A stretch of 64,000 nt of DNA from the NCBI RefSeq assembly GCF_000165425.1, contig NW_001799311.1, positions 372,001-436,000 of the forward strand. The letters run 5' to 3'. Made by a program: the position numbers and the translations under genes. A model generated the notes under the pieces. The model ran no database searches and was not told where the DNA came from. It saw only the letters and a list, made by a program, of their open reading frames with translations. Each line of letters opens with the position of its first letter. Position 1 is the stretch's first letter. Of the stretch, positions 24,700 to 37,301 are shown piece by piece. This DNA is from Paramecium tetraurelia (Eukaryota; Ciliophora; Oligohymenophorea; Peniculida; Parameciidae).

Positions 24700-25019
24700 A
24701 TATAATTAATGAGGTTTTTTAAATTTTAAATATCTGATAGTTGTATCAAATTATTCCAATTATTTCAAATGTATTTATTATTAATCAATATGCATCAGAA
24801 TCATTTCAATCATCTACTATTAATATAATTTTAAATACTGATTTGCCAATTCAAATTTGAACTTCCTATATGTCATTGGTTTGCTTTTAAATAAAATTAA
24901 AGGAAATGCTAGGATTAGTTCATCAGGTTATCTAAATTTAGTTTATGCTACAGAAAAGATTGAATCAAGACACAATTAAATCTTCTCATCTACTCAAGAA
25001 ATATCTTTATTAATGCGTA

Positions 25020-25290
25020 AATTACATTTTTTTGGAATAATTTAGGACAAAAAATTCATAATGTTCAGATACTTATCTAAGACCAGGTATGTCGTTTTGT
25101 TATACTAAATGATTAGTTTGATCATTAAATCCCCAAGGACACATAACAATATTGGCACTGCTGTCTTTTAATGAGATTCATGATATCAATATAATTTTTA
25201 TTTTTAATTGATAGAATTTTCTAATATTCTTCAGCATCAGAAAATTGAATCCTCCTTCTATATTTAAGGGTTACTCAAATCTTTTTCAAT
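25020..25290 (-). pseudogene. Probable gene remnant
   Basis: On the minus strand two overlapping frames each look coding for part of the length: YRRRIQFSDAEEYQKILSIK in one and SSANIVMCPWGFNDQTNHL in the next. Both are interrupted by TGA, and no short intron joins them, so this looks like a frame-shifted relic. Family not determined. The rest of 24700-25481 holds nothing clear. Confidence 0.35.
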
Positions 25291-25481
25291 AAGGAGACCA
25301 GAAATCCACCTTATCATCACCACTTCCACTGCTTTTTAATTGCAAATGGCAAACTTATATTTTGAATTCATATATTAAAATTTCATCTCAGCTTTTACAG
25401 GAGAAATTCAAATCTATAAATAAAAGTATCATTATCATGCATTCAATATAATTTTTAATTTCAACTTAATATTTAATAATT

Positions 25482-26687
25482 ATGCGAAATCGCTGCTCAT
25501 TCACAAATAAAGCCTAATAGTTTCCACTGCATCCCTCTCTTACGATCAATAGGAAACGTTCCTGTGAATGTTTAGACTGCGGATTGCACAATAAGAAAAT
25601 GCTTTATGTCACTACAGTATTACCTTAATTTCAACCTTATCAACATATTATTACTGCATTGAAAGAATAGAATGAAATATCGGAGTAAAGAAAGCGTATG
25701 AAGTTGAGGAATAAAAGATATCTAATCCAAATGAAAAATATTGTTGAAAAAATTCAAAAACAAGAATATAAACCAAAAAAAAGACAAAATAGACATCACC
25801 ATACTGTATTTTACAATCATTAGGCTAACGCATCTAATCCATCTAGTCTTTACACTAATGAGATAGCCTATACCCCTTCAGAACCTATTCAAAGTTCTTC
25901 TGTTCTTTTTCATAGGTACAATTCTTTAACCCCTCAAAAATATTTTACTGATTAAAAAATTATGAAAGTGTAGAAATTCTCTTAGAAACTCAAAACGTTC
26001 TATTTGCCCATTACAGCTCCTTTTGAATCACAAATCATATTGAGATTATAATTATTATAAGATGGCAAAGTCAAATTAATAAAACAAAGTGGTTTTTAGG
26101 ATGATTTCACTGTTAATCTTAGACTGAATAAATTCTAAGAAGATGATAAAAAGATTGAAGACAAAGAAATAAAAAATAAAATTACCCTTCCTACTTTACA
26201 ACAGGAGGATGAAGAAGAGGAGTTAACAGATGAAGAAATTAATATGAAAAAATTGGCAAGTTATAATAAAAAAAATGCTTATAAAAATATTTTGAAATAT
26301 AATCCAAGAACCCTTCAAAGCTTGGTCGACAAATCATAGTTAGGGTAAAGTAAGATAAAAGCTTATCCTAAACAACTTAATTAGAATCATATAGCACTTC
26401 TCCATAGATCTGTAACAACGAATATGTCTCCTTTCAATAATTCTAGTATTAGTAGAGCTTCTCCAATATCGTCAATCTAATTATTGAGAGAAAAGAGAAT
26501 AAAGCCGAAACTCCTTCCATTAGAAAATAAACCATTATCAAAGTTTGCACTTACTCATAATTCCCCAACGAAGTAATCTAACACCAAACTAAACCCTAAG
26601 AAAGGACTTCAAAAAAGTATTTTAAGTATATCTGGAAAGAAATAGAACAAAAACATTATTTTTAGATAATTGATGATATAAATTTGA
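25482..26687 (+). CDS. Hypothetical protein with N-terminal Cys cluster
   Basis: An intronless 401-residue frame. The N-terminal 60 residues contain a cysteine group (MRNRCSF ... SCECLDCGLHNKK), spacing that could bind a metal but matches no finger I know. The middle has an acidic stretch (LQQEDEEEELTDEEINMKK), and the C-terminal third is basic and Ser/Pro-rich (SISRASPISSIQLLREKRIKPKLLP), probably disordered. Codon use is like neighbours. Function unknown. Confidence 0.65.
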
Positions 26688-28389
26688 TAAAATATAACAA
26701 CTTTAATCAATAATAAATATTCGAAACAAATTTTTTGATTACTTAAAAATGGTCTCTTTAGAATAGTCGAGTACATTGTAAAATTTTTTTCATACATGCA
26801 TTTTTGCAATATTAAACTCAATGTTTAATGACTAAAATAGGATTTAAGCATAATAATTTTTTAAAACGAATTTTAAATTTTCATCAACTTATCCTGAGTT
26901 AACTTATTAACATAACGAAATAAAATTATAAATTATTGTAGATTAATTATGTAATCCACCTAAATTATCATTTCAGATGAATATCTAATTAAATATTTAC
27001 TATTAAAATATATTCAGGAAGATAAAATGATTCATTCCTTTTATAATGATATAAATGTAAGAAAAATTATGAAATATCTTTAAAACTCTTTTCATGAATT
27101 TCAATTACGTTATAAATTTAAAGAGGTTTAGAAATGTATATTATAGTTCTAAACAAAGGCCTAATTTTAGGATTGAGCAATAAATTTAAAAAAATACATG
27201 TCCTAAGAATTCCTATCTTTTAGATCATGACCTTCAGAAATAAATACAATATTCGAGTTGCTTTCAAAGCTTTAGAAATATCGAAAAGATTTTATAGTCC
27301 TAAAAAGGATTATTAATTTTTTCAATTAGCGTCCATCCTTTTCACAAATGAAAAGTAGTCTATTTTAGATAGGATGTATCCCTTTGAAAGTATTGATGTA
27401 AAATAATAAATAATAATAGTAATATTATTATTTCGAAGAATAGGTTGCTGAATGAAAATATTAACAACTTTTAATTGAATATAAGAGATGAGTCCAAAGC
27501 TTGAAAGTATATTTGAATATTAATTCAAATTGATGTAGTCAATAGATATATTGAGCTTGTGAATTATCTTATAGATGACAATAAAAGAATAAATAACAAA
27601 TCACAATTAATATCTTCGAGTTAATGATGACTTTTGAAAAAGCATCGAAGCATAAAACTATTTTCAATTTCAGAGTCATTAGAGGAAATATAAGAGTATG
27701 TTTGAAAAATGTTCAGAAATGATTATCTAATTTTTATCAAATTTACTGCAATTATGTATTTTGACATTAAGAGATCCAAATTAGTAATTTCAACTTATCA
27801 GAAATAATCAGCAGTCCAAATATCCTATATCAATCTATTAGAATTAATTTATGGAGACTTAATGAGTTATATTAAGAATTTATGAAAAATACAAAAATAG
27901 GAAAATTAAGTAAGAGATCAATTCGAAAGACTTGTTACCAGTAAAGTATATCCTTGCTTAGTTGATAGATATTTGGTTGAGGAATCAGTTCCCCTTTTTC
28001 TAAAAGTAATAAAAGGTGTTTTTCTAACCGGTTAAACAAATACAAATTAAGCAACATGATCATTGTTTCCACGACTATTTGATCTACTAGGTTCAATTAA
28101 TAAAGACAATACCTGATAGTTTAGTGATCCAAAGTAATTTTATAAGTCTGTATGGTGTTAAATTGCTGAACTTATATTGTAGTATGAAATGTGCAAGCTT
28201 CATCATTTACATTAAGAGATTCCTCCTAAAATGATTGCCATAAATACTTATTAATTTGTATGAGCTTGCAATTTATTATCATTTTTTTATTGTGATGTTT
28301 TTATTTTTTTTGCATTTGAACAGCATAGCATTTTATATAATATTAAAATAAATTAAATAGTGTATTATTAAAAATATTTATTTTTATAA
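26688..28389. other. AT-rich stretch with possible gene remnants
   Basis: 1.7 kb with no certain gene. A 105-residue frame at 27134-27451 is listed separately. On the minus strand 27920-28200 another frame without TGA reads protein-like (EPSRSNSRGNNDHVAQFVFV, then QPVRKTPFITFRKRG) before a TGA. No intact start or family is visible; old gene debris is the likeliest explanation. Confidence 0.35.
27134..27451 (+). CDS. Small ORF, possibly a degenerate J-domain
   Basis: An uninterrupted 105-residue frame, ATG to TGA. The core NIRVAFKALEISKRFYSPKK followed by FFQLASILFTNEKQSILDRM has the helix pattern of a DnaJ J-domain (helix II, loop, helix III ending in RxxYD-like DRMY), but the essential HPD of the loop is replaced by YSP. 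It could be a remnant of a J-protein gene or chance. Surrounding DNA is non-coding in character. Confidence 0.35.
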
Positions 28390-29566
28390 TTAAATCAGCA
28401 AGTTTGCCTACTTATGAATGATTAATTGATGAAAGTCCATAAGCTCTTATGTTAAAAGCAATAAACAACACCTCCTCTTTTTTATTAGGTGGTTTATCTG
28501 TTTAAGTCACAAAAGCATACGTTAGTTGAAGTTGCAGTTATCCCATACTTCGAATGATCCTTAGTGTACGAGAATGTAAATGCCTGATATAATATATAAC
28601 TAGTATACCCCATGTTATCTGACTAAATTGGAATATGATTTAGGTGTCTAATCACATACAGCACTTTAAAGACCTCCAGTTCCATTACCCCAAGTTTCCA
28701 TTATCAAGTCCTTGCCTAATGCTGCCGCTACAACGTCAGCATAGAAATCTTCAACAAGGTCTTCATTCTTTGTATAAGCCGTTAACGTAAATCCTCCTTT
28801 GGTAGAAATTTTGATTGAGTCTTGTAGTGCAGACTATAATATACTATTAATAATTACTGATAACACAGTTCCAGATTCTGTCTTGTATGTCTTTGTTCTT
28901 GAATTTGATTTTAATTAGTATAATTAAGGGAAAGCAGTTGCAAATGCAGCAGGACTGTTAGCTCGATTAGTTAATGTTTCAGCAATAATATATTCTGTTG
29001 CCAATCTGTTTGCCTCTGTAGTAGTAATAGATAAGCACATATAATGTTGACCATTAACTTAAGCAGAGGATGGCATGCCTAATACAATTTAACTAATGAA
29101 TTTAAATTGGAAATTTACTCGTAAGCATCATCAAGCATTGGGAAAGTGGGTGTTGAATGAGAGATTAGAAATGCGCTACCATTTATGCCTGCGCTCAAAA
29201 TACCCTTTGAATGAGCTCTGTCTGAGATTGTGTTCTTGTTCCAAGGTTAATCACTCCACAAGACACTCATGACATTATCATTATGAAAATCAATTTAAGC
29301 CATTGTTCTTTGTAAAGGTGATGTTAGATAATCTAATTGATCAGTTTACCAATCAAATGTTCCACAATTATTCTTGGCATCACAATACAAATAGTCCATT
29401 CCTTGAATTTTTAGATTTATTTACCTCTAGCACTAAATGTAGGATCAGTTGGCATCTTCAAAATAAACCACCAATCTATAGCGTTGCCGCTATGATCTAA
29501 ACAGGTCTATCCTAAGACTAGGAAGAGCAAGGAAGAAAAAAGTAAAAGACTTTTTATTGATGACAT
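28390..29566 (-). CDS. Deoxyribonuclease II, secreted/lysosomal
   Basis: Acid endonuclease of the DNase II family, acting in lysosomes or digestive vacuoles. A signal peptide (MSSIKSLLLFSSLLFLVLGQ) leads into typical blocks: WFILKMPT, the Gln/Arg region, and near the end TAYTKNEDLVEDFYADVVAA, ETWGNGTGG and the active-site motif DHSKYG, followed by VCFCDLNRQ and RGGVVYC. Introns 29402-29424 (23 nt, CAAG acceptor), 29093-29118 (26 nt) and 28584-28608 (25 nt). The catalytic His of DHSK is present. Oddly, after the last conserved block the frame does not meet a TGA where the family ends but stays open until about 27830; the listed end is where family similarity stops. For a phagotroph, digestion of prey DNA is the probable job. 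Confidence 0.85.
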
Positions 29567-29825
29567 ATTGACGTAATTTATAAAAATTTATTGCCAAAGT
29601 AGAAGAATTAGTTGACTTTTAGCCTCAAAAATTATATAAATAGAACTATCCCAACATAATCTTTATCTTGAAAAAAACATTACTAGAAAAGGAACTCTAA
29701 TAAAAATAGGTACTTTTAAAAATCATTAGAATTTGAATTTATTTGTTTATGAAATTTAATATGATTTCTTTTTAAAATTTAATTAAAAAAATTTGATTTC
29801 TAACGAAAAATAAATTTAATATTGA

Positions 29826-31560
29826 ATGTTATTTAGCATATTAGAGGAAGTTATACATAGATTGAAAATTTGTAAAATATGATCAAAAATTTCACAATTT
29901 CGATCTGAAGATGTAAATGTGACGTTATGATTTAAATGTGTATATTTGGATGATTTTTAGTATTCTAAATAAGTTTTTTTTTGTTTGTCAAAATTATAAT
30001 GTATTTAATCTATTAAAGACATCAAATTGTCTTTCCTGCTCATTTTTGTAAACCTGTATTTGATCTAGATACTTTTTATTTTTAGAAATTTTAAATTTGT
30101 CAAGAGTTGTATAAACATTTATTTGTCCTTCTATTAAAAGAAATATAGGTCTTATTGTTCATAATTAGAATATTGCTTGTTGAATATAGGTCAGATCTAC
30201 TCTAAAAATTACAAATTGAAACTTTTTGGTAATGATGAGATTATTATCAGTTCAAATTGAGAAATACATTTCATTGATATTTAAAAAGAGAATTTCAATA
30301 ACATCATAGGAACAGGTAAAAATAGTGACAATTATGTTTTGTCATAATATATTATATCACTTTGATTGTAAACATTATATTACATAGCTTATCTGCATAA
30401 AATCTCCTATGTACTAAATATCCTTAATCTTACGAGCAGTATTTTTTATAATCTATTTGTCTATGAGTTTAAATAATATTTTTTTGAATTTTCTGATTGT
30501 TTAAACAGAGGGAAATATTCATTATAATATTGTCTTATAAATAGTCTAAGAGATGAGAATTTAAGGACTATAACAAGAGATTTGTTGTAAAATATCATTT
30601 TATTGATTTTCTCTTTATGTTATTTGTATTAATACTTCTCTATTGGATGAGAGGTAATTTTGTCCATTGAAAACCGACTTAATATATATAAATCTTTTTT
30701 AGTTCATTTTTGGCATAACTAAATTTAGAAATGAATGAAATTGGCAAAAAGGAAACCAAAAGGAAAATATCTAGAATCAGATAATATATTTTAGTATAAG
30801 TCATTTAAAATAATGTAAATTACATGTTTGTTTGCTGTTCAGTTTTTAATGAAGAATTGAATCAACAAGACAATAAATTTGACAATTACCTTAAGGTTAT
30901 GAAGAGGTCCAAGGTTACAACTTGGGTGTATTTCCTTGCTTTTTAATATAATAAGATGATATTGAAAGTTTTTCAGATCGAATTCAAATGTGAATAAAAA
31001 TCATACTCATTGATGAGTGTTCCCTTGATTTAGGTCTTCATCATGAATATGGGTTTGCTTTTACTTGAATACTTTTTGAATCCAGCTTACTTGGGTGGTC
31101 GATGCCTCAAAGTGTAGAGTATGGTTTTTGCAGTGGAGTAATTTAAATTACAAATAATGGCAGCCTAGAGTAGATTGATAAGAATATATGAATACATCTT
31201 TGATTCTAAGCCTTTTATCGAGTACAAGGGAAATTAATTATTACTTTATCTCAGGAGAAATGTGACAGTATTTTCGCTTGGACTTTTTGATTGAATGTTG
31301 AATGCCTTTTAGTTGTTGTCGAGTCTTGACTCTAAAAGTATGAGGTGAAGATAAAGAAGCATCATCGAAATTCATTACAAATTCTGTAAATTAGATGTGT
31401 TAAAAAAAGATATTTTAAATAAATTGCAAATGAATTTATTGGGTTTTCTAATCAAATAGCTGAGATTAATTATTGTTTTCCAACTTAGTAAATAATATTA
31501 AAGACTTTTTTAAATAAATATTTCTTATAGATATAAAAAGACTGAATTGATAATTTGAAC
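29826..31560 (+). pseudogene. Decayed gene for a large membrane protein
   Basis: Plus-strand segments with good coding character are separated by in-frame TGA and frame changes. The best is 30899-31294 (VTTWVYFLAF ... GLLLLEYFLNPAYLGG ... MAAQSRLIRIYEYIFDSKPF); after TGA at 31292 the same frame continues LNAFQLLSSLDSKSM, a second TGA, and IIEIHYKFCKLDVLKKDILN. Upstream, 30370-30640 reads LHKISYVLNILNLTSSIFYN, then a TGA at 30648. The hydrophobic character and spacing suggest a polytopic membrane protein; I cannot name the family. At least four disruptions, none explained by a canonical short intron, indicate a pseudogene. Confidence 0.5.
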
Positions 31561-31587
31561 TTTTAATTATTAATAATAATAAATTAA

Positions 31588-33047
31588 TCACAATTTTGGG
31601 TTTCTATTTTTCAACATGTCGACTACCTCTACAACTCCCTTGCAAATTGTCTAAATTGACTTCAAATCTGCATTTTGATGGATAGGCAAATATAATATCT
31701 AAAAATATTGCATTAATCTACATTTTTGAAATAAGATAAAGTTTTATTTGGATATTCATACGAACTTCCTATAGGACTTTCCACAATATCGAGCTGTGTT
31801 ACTCCCATATAAGCATCAATCCCTCTGGCATTTAATATTTTGTATGTAGTCTCAGGATTAGGTACAACAACTGGATATAACCTAAATTTATTGATTATTT
31901 CAAAACGAGTACCAAAATTTTCTATCTTCAACTGCATGTCCTGGTACAAGCAGACCTCCTTATTTAAGGATGCTTTAGCCCGCGATTTGCCTTTAAGTTG
32001 CTTCGTTGAATTAATCAACATCAAATGTTTTCATTCTCAACGCTAACATCACTAACATGGGATCAGGAACTCTAAATCTATATGTTTGAAGAATATCCGA
32101 TGAATTCTTTTGGAAACCCCTTATGCTGTTGACAACAAATTCTTTATAGTCCCAGTTTGGGAATAAATTGATGAACACCCACCTGGAGCTTCTATTAATT
32201 TTTTGGCTATTTAACAATATCATAGGAATTAAATTTTTTAGAGTCCTTTTGAAATAACTAACAGGTTAATTGAAATTTACTTTTTTTAAGACCATTTTGG
32301 ATATGATTCTTGCAATGCCTTCATTTTCCTATACAAAGCTTCGTTGTTTCTGATCACACTTATGGACCCTCCAAAGGCTGAACATGTCTTTATTGAACCA
32401 AAACTAAAAGTAGAGAAGTCAACGTTAGGATTTACTATAAACATCTACAAAATTTAATACATTTTGCATTTGGAGCCACAAAACTCTCAGCCTCATCCTC
32501 CATAATAAATAGTCCTTTCGACTTAGCCCAATCAATGATTTCTGTAGCATCAAATTTGGCTCCAAAAACATACGAAATCATTATTCCTTTGGTCTTTGAT
32601 TATACAACAATAAGTACCTTTTCTGTGTAAAATTTTTTAAATTAATCCAGTGTGCATCCCAAAGTGTCTGCATTCACTTCCACAGGTACTGGTATTATAC
32701 CATTAAGGCGAAGTACTTAAATCATGTCAGGAATATTAATTCCAGTAATGATTACCTCTGATCCTGGTGGCCAATTTAATGCCTTGATAGTCAATCAAAT
32801 TACTTGCAAAACTAAATCTGTAGATGCTCTAACACATAGAGTGATCAAAATCTTTTGATTTTTCAATCCTCCCAACCAAATTTCTTCAATCTGCAAAAAA
32901 AAGAGCTTTTAGAATAACAATTACTTCCTAAATATATTTATTTTAATCCACAGGCTTTAAGTATGCCCATAAAGTATTAAATAAATGTCTATATTGCATA
33001 TCAATATATAAGGCTGAATAAGGGACGATCTAATCGCCTTTAATCAT
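31588..33047 (-). CDS. PLP-dependent aminotransferase, DegT/DnrJ/EryC1 type
   Basis: A 433-residue fold-type I aminotransferase-like protein assembled from seven exons. Six introns (32891-32924, 32783-32803, 32435-32460, 32258-32280, 31882-31912, 31699-31721) give an exact codon count. Family landmarks: WPPGSEVIITGINIPDMIQ, GIIPVPVEVNADTLG, the cofactor Asp region FIMEDEAESF, and FSTFSFGSIKTCSAFGGSIS in which the Lys is at the position that forms the Schiff base with PLP. The C-terminus VVDMLKNRNPKL is complete. In bacteria this family makes amino sugars; in ciliates the substrate is unknown. The 21-nt intron has an in-frame TGA when retained. Confidence 0.85.
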
Positions 33048-33088
33048 GATTATTTTAACAATTAAATAATATAAAAATTTGATAAAAA

Positions 33089-33298
33089 TCAACATACAAA
33101 ATCTTTAATTATATTTTTTAGTTTTACTAAATGAAATTAAATACCAAAACACTTAAAACATCTCTCATAGGCAATTTCATTTGACTTTCTTGGATTTTTC
33201 ATTTTTTAGCTATATAAAACAGAGCCTTAGCATAAACCTTACCTTTAAACGAATTTTGGGGAAGATTTCATTTCAGACTCAATGATTACTCTATTCAT
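33089..33298 (-). CDS. Small ORF of uncertain status
   Basis: A 69-residue frame from ATG to TGA (MNRVIIESEMKSSPKF ... NPRKSNEIAYERCFKCFGI). It contains a 33-nt GTAAGG...TATAG candidate intron whose length is a multiple of three, so the frame is open spliced or unspliced. Protein-like composition in the middle is the only support. Sequence on either side (33299-33656) is plain AT-rich spacer. Confidence 0.3.
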
Positions 33299-33656
33299 GA
33301 TTAAGATTAATTTCTCATTAATATAGAAATGTCTTAGTAAATAAGTTAAGCATCCGTTAGGTTAGGCCTAGTAAAGGTGTTAATTAACATATTAAAATAA
33401 TAAATCATAAGATACTTATATCACAAAGCAATCTTAATTAATTGGGATCATATATTTTTGTAATCCCTTCATCGCATTTATAGAATATATTTAATGTTTA
33501 TTTCTTTAATAAATTTAGGATCATTAGGTGATACTCACCTTTTTTTAAGTAAACATCTATAGGAATCAAAGATAGGAAAGTTTATTTTAAATTAATAAAG
33601 AATGTTTAGATAGTAAATAAATGTACGTATTTTGTATTAATATATCAAAAATCTGA

Positions 33657-33870
33657 TCAATTGTACTGAATTTAGATAAATATTTACCTTATGAAAGCCA
33701 ATCAATTCATAATTTTCTCTAAAGCATCTTCTGCAAACATTCATACCATATTTTCTGATCAAACCTTATCTAGCTGCACATACTCTGCATTCTAAGGAGT
33801 TAGGAAGTAAATTACCTCTGGAATCTTTTCCATAAGTTCTTGGGTGTGTTCTGAATAAGTGATTTGGCAT
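33657..33870 (-). CDS. RPS29: Cytosolic ribosomal protein uS14 (S29)
   Basis: The small zinc-binding protein of the 40S subunit. Three exons code for 55 residues: [19 protein letters not shown], then [22 protein letters not shown] (20 central residues match uS14), and [14 protein letters not shown]. The four zinc-ligand cysteines form CxxC...CxxC. Introns are 33792-33815 (24 nt) and 33666-33687 (22 nt). The first intron is a multiple of three and contains no TGA in frame, so failure to splice would insert eight residues just before the zinc motif rather than stop translation. Length after splicing equals that of uS14 elsewhere, which confirms both introns. Confidence 0.95.
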
Positions 33871-34026
33871 GACTTGTTTTATTTTATTTAAATATTTATT
33901 AAAATCATATTAAATTACGAGAATTTGGTTGTAATAACAACTAGAATTATTAACCGAACTATTTATCATTTGATATTTGTATATAATTTATAATAAGAGA
34001 AGTTATTAATTATTATTATTATAAAA

Positions 34027-36362
34027 ATGGATGAATTATTCGATCAATTAGAATTAGAGATTTCTGAATGCAAGACTTCTATGTCGGAATATGATAGAGA
34101 TTTAAATAAGTGTTTAGGAAAATATGAAATAAGTACTATCTTCTTTCATGCCAATAGAATCGATCTAAGAAACATATCAAACTGTCATTTATTCGTAGTC
34201 AAATTAAAATTGTTAAAATGCTCCCAGTTTTTCTTTTTCTCAGACCACTAGATTTAAGGAAACCAAGAAGGATAATATCATAAATGAACTGCCTTTAAAT
34301 GTTTCAATATCAAGCATCAAAGTAAAATTTCATCAATCAAATATAGCAAGCTTAACCAAGTATGACATTTACCAAGAGTCAAAGATTCTAGGAGAGCAAG
34401 GTGATTCCAACAACTCCATTGGAACCTAACTATGACTTTATTAAGAGAAAAGCGAGTTCTGTAGTAATTTCTGAATCCAAGATTAGAGATGATGATGTTT
34501 CAACTCAGGCATCAATGATAACAGTTGGACCAGGAAGCTATGATGTGGAAGTTAAGGAGAAGAAATAATAAAATCGAACATTTGCTAAAGATGAAAGATT
34601 TTTAAAATTGAAAGCGAACAATCAAGAAGCAATTAATCCAAATTACAATTCTATTCGTCCCAATATCCCAATTCCCAAGATTAGTAAACCAATAAAGAAA
34701 AACAAATATTAAATTCAAAAAGATGAAATCAATCGCATGAATGAACAACTGAGATTAGAAGAATATAGAAGACGACCATTAGAATTAGACAAAGCAATAA
34801 GATAAAATATAGCAGGAGTTGTTATTAAACAAGCATATAATGATTTTAATTCACATCCAAAAGGATCAAAGATGAGAAGATTTTTAATTAGAAAGTTATT
34901 GGATGATATTCAAGCTATAACAGTTGGGCCAGGCTAATACGAGATTCACGAGGAAAAACAGCCTTGTATGGTTGTATTCAAAAGCCATTCTACCGAAAGA
35001 AGAATCCCTCCTGATAGACCCGTACCAGGGCCTGATTATTATTATTCAAAAGATGATTATATTAAGCCCAACCCCATTCAGGTGAAATTTGGAAAGGAAG
35101 AGAGAATCAAGAAAATAAAGAAGGAAGATTTAGATATGAGGCCCGATCTAGAAGTGAATGTAGATCCTGTAAAACCAAAGGCTCCTGATGCTGTCAGATG
35201 GGATATTGAACCTACTAAGCCAAGATTGACATTGGAAATTGGGGACAAGGTAGCTCCAGGATATTATGATCCATCTCATGTCCAAGTGGATCCAGCAGTT
35301 AAAGGAGTGAAGATAGCTCCTTTGAATGAAAAGAATGATAGAATAAATGCGATAGATCCTACTAAGGGGAAAGACTTCAACGATTATGAGGAGCAACTCT
35401 ATCCCACTTTAGATGGAGTCAAACCATAGATATAAACTTTTAAGTATCATGAAAATACAGATGTTAAACCAATGCATCCTCCAGATAAAGAATTGTTTCC
35501 TGAATAACACAAGTTTTATGATGTGAATATGGATGCTGTCAGAGAACAATTAGTTTAGGATATTCAATTGGCTGGTAAGAAAGGCAGAGGTTTAAAAGAA
35601 TGGCTTAATTATTTCGATGATATGACTATGTTTAAAAAGTACATGTAGAGAAGAAATAAATAGCCAGAAATTGGTGAATATGAAGTCTAATTCAATCAGA
35701 TTGATAAGGATCCAAAGACTGTTAATTTCAATAGGTATGTAGAAATTGATCATGAACCCATCTAAAAGCCAGATGGACCTCTAGAGGGAGATAATTTGAT
35801 TTTGAATCCTGACAAACCTAAACCACATATTCCTACCTTGGATTTTGAAAAATAATCAGATCCAAGACCAGAACCTGAGGTCAAAGAAGTTGAATTATTA
35901 TTGAATGTTGATTATGCTCCAGTCAAACCTAGGGTTAAAAATATTCCTAATTTTGAAAAACAATTAGAACGTCCAGAAGGACCTTAGATTAAGGAATAAG
36001 AAGCTATTATTGAACCTAAATTCGATCAAGTTGAAAAAAGGGTGATTGGAAATGTCAACTTTGAAAAACAACCTGATAGGGCAGATGATCCTAGATATTA
36101 ACCTAAAGTTGACAACAATGTCTTGCAAATTGAAGTGAAACCACCTAGAAATGAGAGAACAGCTGTCTAAATGAACTCAAAAACAAAACGATTTGGCTAA
36201 AAGCAAGGTGAAAATGATTAAGAATAACAATAAGATGTACCTGCTGCCATCAATATATCCAAAATAGAAAAGGCTGAAAAAGCTATTAGACCTAATATAC
36301 CTGGAGTGAATCTGTAAAAATAAAGTGGTAGAAAGGATTTTATTATCAAATAAAAAAAATGA
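34027..36362 (+). CDS. PG-rich (STPGR-type) ciliary protein
   Basis: A 761-residue Pro-, Lys- and Asp-rich protein with sperm-tail PG-rich repeats: PSFSFSQTTRF, PSMTFTKSQRF, TVGPGSYDV, TVGPGQYEIHEEK, PVPGPDYYYSKDD and APGYYDPS. Later come repeated short modules ending NFEKQ or DFEKQ (for example IPNFEKQLERPEG and NVNFEKQPDRADD). Proteins with this repeat are mostly axonemal, several being inner components of ciliary microtubules, so the protein probably sits in the cilium. Two 25-nt introns near the 5' end (34133-34157, 34322-34346) give an exact codon count. No enzymatic domain. The first 30 residues are acidic and helical. Confidence 0.85.
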
Positions 36363-36426
36363 ATTAATTAATTTTAGTATTTCATTTATATAATACAAAA
36401 AAAAATTAAATATTTCAGTAAGCTGA

Positions 36427-37224
36427 TCATTGATTTGCCCATTCTTCTAAAAAGTCTGATTCACAACTATCATGGATATCTGATTCAGATTTTGTGTTGT
36501 CATTCTACTTTGATTGCACAAAGTACTTTTAATCAAAACTAATTATTAAGGGAGTCTATTTAATTGGAAGATCTTAACTTGATCTGTTGGATGAGTACAT
36601 CTTATCACTACAAGTTGAAGCACTCATTTCTGAATGATGAGGCTCTATTTATTTTTAGTAATCCTTTATTGTAATTGATTAATTGAGCAGATGCTTTATT
36701 ACATCCTGATGGCTTGCTGTCCACTCCTCAATTATGATTAGAGTTATCTTTGTGGATAAGAGTTCTTTCTTATAGTTTTATGCCATTTGTATTTACTAAT
36801 CAAATTGTGTGAGGATATTCTGAAAGGTTTCTTCATCTACTTCTGTTAGAATTTCTTATCTATTACTCAGTATGTCATTCTAGATGTTAAAGACAACAGA
36901 TTGGATTTGAGTGACCTCATCTCTGAGACTTTTGAATGTTTTATCCAATTCCTATTCATGATTATTTAATTAAGTGATTAAATCTTTTCTTTTTTATTCC
37001 AATAAAGTCTGGATGTATTTAAATTGATGATCAATCCTGCATTTTTGTTAGGCATAGTGTTTTTTAATAGTTTATAATTTTGAATTCAAACTTTTGATAC
37101 TATTTTAATCTTCATTCGCAATATGATTACAAACTTATAAAAATTCTTCAAGGATTTCATCTTTGTTTAATTAGGAACATAAGCTATCTTATAAACTTTG
37201 ATGAATTTGCCATGATTTAGACAT
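36427..37224 (-). CDS. Coiled-coil protein, unknown
   Basis: An intronless 265-residue frame. The centre is a coiled coil (YAQQKCRIDHQFKYIQTLLE, KDLITQLNNHEQELDKTFKS) of the sort following a B-box in TRIM-like proteins, but no RING or B-box cysteines precede it. The C-terminal part is Ser/Asp-rich (SASTCSDKMYSSNRSSQDLP). It converges with the PG-rich gene, stops 65 bases apart. Function unknown. Confidence 0.65.
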
Positions 37225-37301
37225 CTTAAATATTTGATATATATATTAATATTTATTAATTATATTAACTGTTTATTATAATACTTGATTGATTCTTAAT
37301 T

